From the NCBI GenBank assembly GCA_002408445.1, contig DHSK01000183.1:1-6384 (forward strand): a stretch of DNA of 6,384 nucleotides, written 5' to 3'. Each line of letters starts with the position of its first letter. Position 1 is the stretch's first letter. The notes beneath the pieces are model-generated. The model saw only the letters and a program-made list of their open reading frames with translations. It was not told where the DNA came from and did not search any database. Positions 6,103 through 6,384 of this stretch are shown piece by piece. This stretch comes from Syntrophomonas sp. UBA5288. GTDB lineage: Bacteria; Bacillota; Syntrophomonadia; Syntrophomonadales; Syntrophomonadaceae. The translations under genes and the position numbers were made by a program.

Positions 6103-6148
6103 CTTATTTCCTCCACTAGATTTTTGTGGCTAGTTGTTATGACGATTA

Positions 6149-6209
6149 ATGCAGGATTTTGTTCCATGTTTAAAATGAAAAGTCCCAAAATTATTTTTTG
6201 GTCCTGCAT
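6149..6209. repeat. nested inverted-repeat element
   Basis: Outer arms ATGCAGGA (6149-6156) and TCCTGCAT (6202-6209) are perfect 8-bp complements. Immediately inside the right arm is a second dyad, CCAAAA-5 nt-TTTTGG (6185-6201). The element is 61 bp and AT-rich inside. It could be a small dispersed palindrome, an operator pair or an RNA stem in the leader. No terminal duplication is evident. Confidence 0.4.
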
Positions 6210-6249
6210 AACGGATGTTTTTTAGTCCAGGTACCCATTGAAATCATAA

Positions 6250-6384
6250 ACCGCATCCTAACACCGCACCGCAGCAGGCCGGTCGTTCGTTTTCTCCATG
6301 CTATGCCGTGCACCGGCCTGAAGGGCTATCGCCCTGTAGACCGGACTACGGTTGGTTGGTTGTTTGTTTTTCTGCGTTGGCTTC
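6250..6384 (-). other. GC-rich structured block, possible cis-regulatory RNA or ncRNA
   Basis: Much more GC-rich than the following leader and dense in stems. CAGGCCGGT (6275-6283) pairs with ACCGGCCTG (6312-6320), 9 bp. AGGGC/GCCCT with a 4-nt loop lies at 6322-6335. CCGG at 6341-6344 can pair with the CCGG in either arm of the 9-bp stem, giving an alternative fold. ACCGCA occurs three times at 6250-6273. It does not match the TPP, cobalamin, c-di-GMP-I, ydaO, glycine or tmRNA consensus as I know them. An open minus-strand frame of 41 codons also enters from the right edge and stops at 6258-6260, so a gene tail cannot be fully excluded. No convincing promoter for the surface-protein gene was found in 5944-6384. 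Confidence 0.4.

Larger units (their letters stand above)
5978..6114 (-). repeat. imperfect tandem duplication in the surface-protein leader
   Basis: Two units share their ends. GGAGGAAATAA occurs at 6104-6114 and 6028-6038 (11/11, spacing 76). A 17-nt block beginning CACCTAAA occurs at 6048-6064 and 5978-5994 (15/17, spacing 70). The middles differ; each can form its own stem, including TATCC/GGATA at 5998-6013. The unit is about 75 nt, and a third GGAGG at 5951-5955 is the true ribosome binding site of the surface-protein gene. Confidence 0.6.

Noticed and set aside
6343..6361. G-quadruplex from GGTTGGTTGG on the plus strand
   Set aside because: Only three consecutive GG runs plus a more distant one; two-tetrad structures of this kind are weak and common by chance.
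6258..6383. C-terminus of an upstream minus-strand protein
   Set aside because: A 41-codon frame open to the edge has no recognisable motif, and the same bases form strong stems; kept only as an alternative to the RNA reading.

Overview
The window looks like a piece of a Clostridia-type (Firmicutes) chromosome. The evidence is a secreted surface protein ending in two copper-amine-oxidase-N-like repeats (common on Firmicute cell surfaces), strong AGGAGG-type ribosome binding sites, a consensus sigma-A promoter and clean intrinsic terminators. A Syntrophomonas/Pelotomaculum-like syntrophic Clostridium would fit, but that is inference from general knowledge and the genus is not established. All recognisable genes lie on the minus strand, so transcription runs from high to low coordinates.

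Right part (about 5944-6384): a 441-bp non-coding leader or upstream region of the surface-protein gene. From its upstream end it holds a GC-rich block with several strong stems, an AT-rich inverted-repeat element, and an imperfect tandem duplication of about 75 nt. Each duplicated unit begins with a Shine-Dalgarno-like sequence. The first is placed for a 14-codon leader peptide. The second has no start codon and resembles a ribosome-binding mRNA stabiliser. 3712-5943 encodes a 743-residue exported protein with a signal peptide, four tandem beta-rich repeats and two C-terminal stalk-type repeats, most likely an S-layer or abundant surface protein. A textbook terminator follows at 3658-3686.

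Left part (1-3586): an export operon with its own near-perfect promoter (TTGACA, 18 nt, TATAAT). Its order is TolC-family protein, a 233-bp gap with a strong hairpin, HlyD-family adaptor, ABC ATPase, then the start of an ABC-2 permease that leaves the window at the left edge. The last three genes are tightly coupled (3-nt gap, 8-nt overlap). The set resembles the E. coli YbhG-F-S-R / YhiI-RbbA-YhhJ exporters plus a dedicated outer duct, so it probably builds a tripartite efflux or secretion machine. The cargo cannot be read from the sequence.

The most interesting points are as follows. The TolC-like protein keeps the helical repeats but seems to lack room for the outer-membrane beta strands. 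The adaptor nevertheless carries a perfect R-x3-L-x6-S docking motif. The ATPase is degenerate at Walker A, the signature and the H-loop. The surface-protein leader is layered and duplicated.
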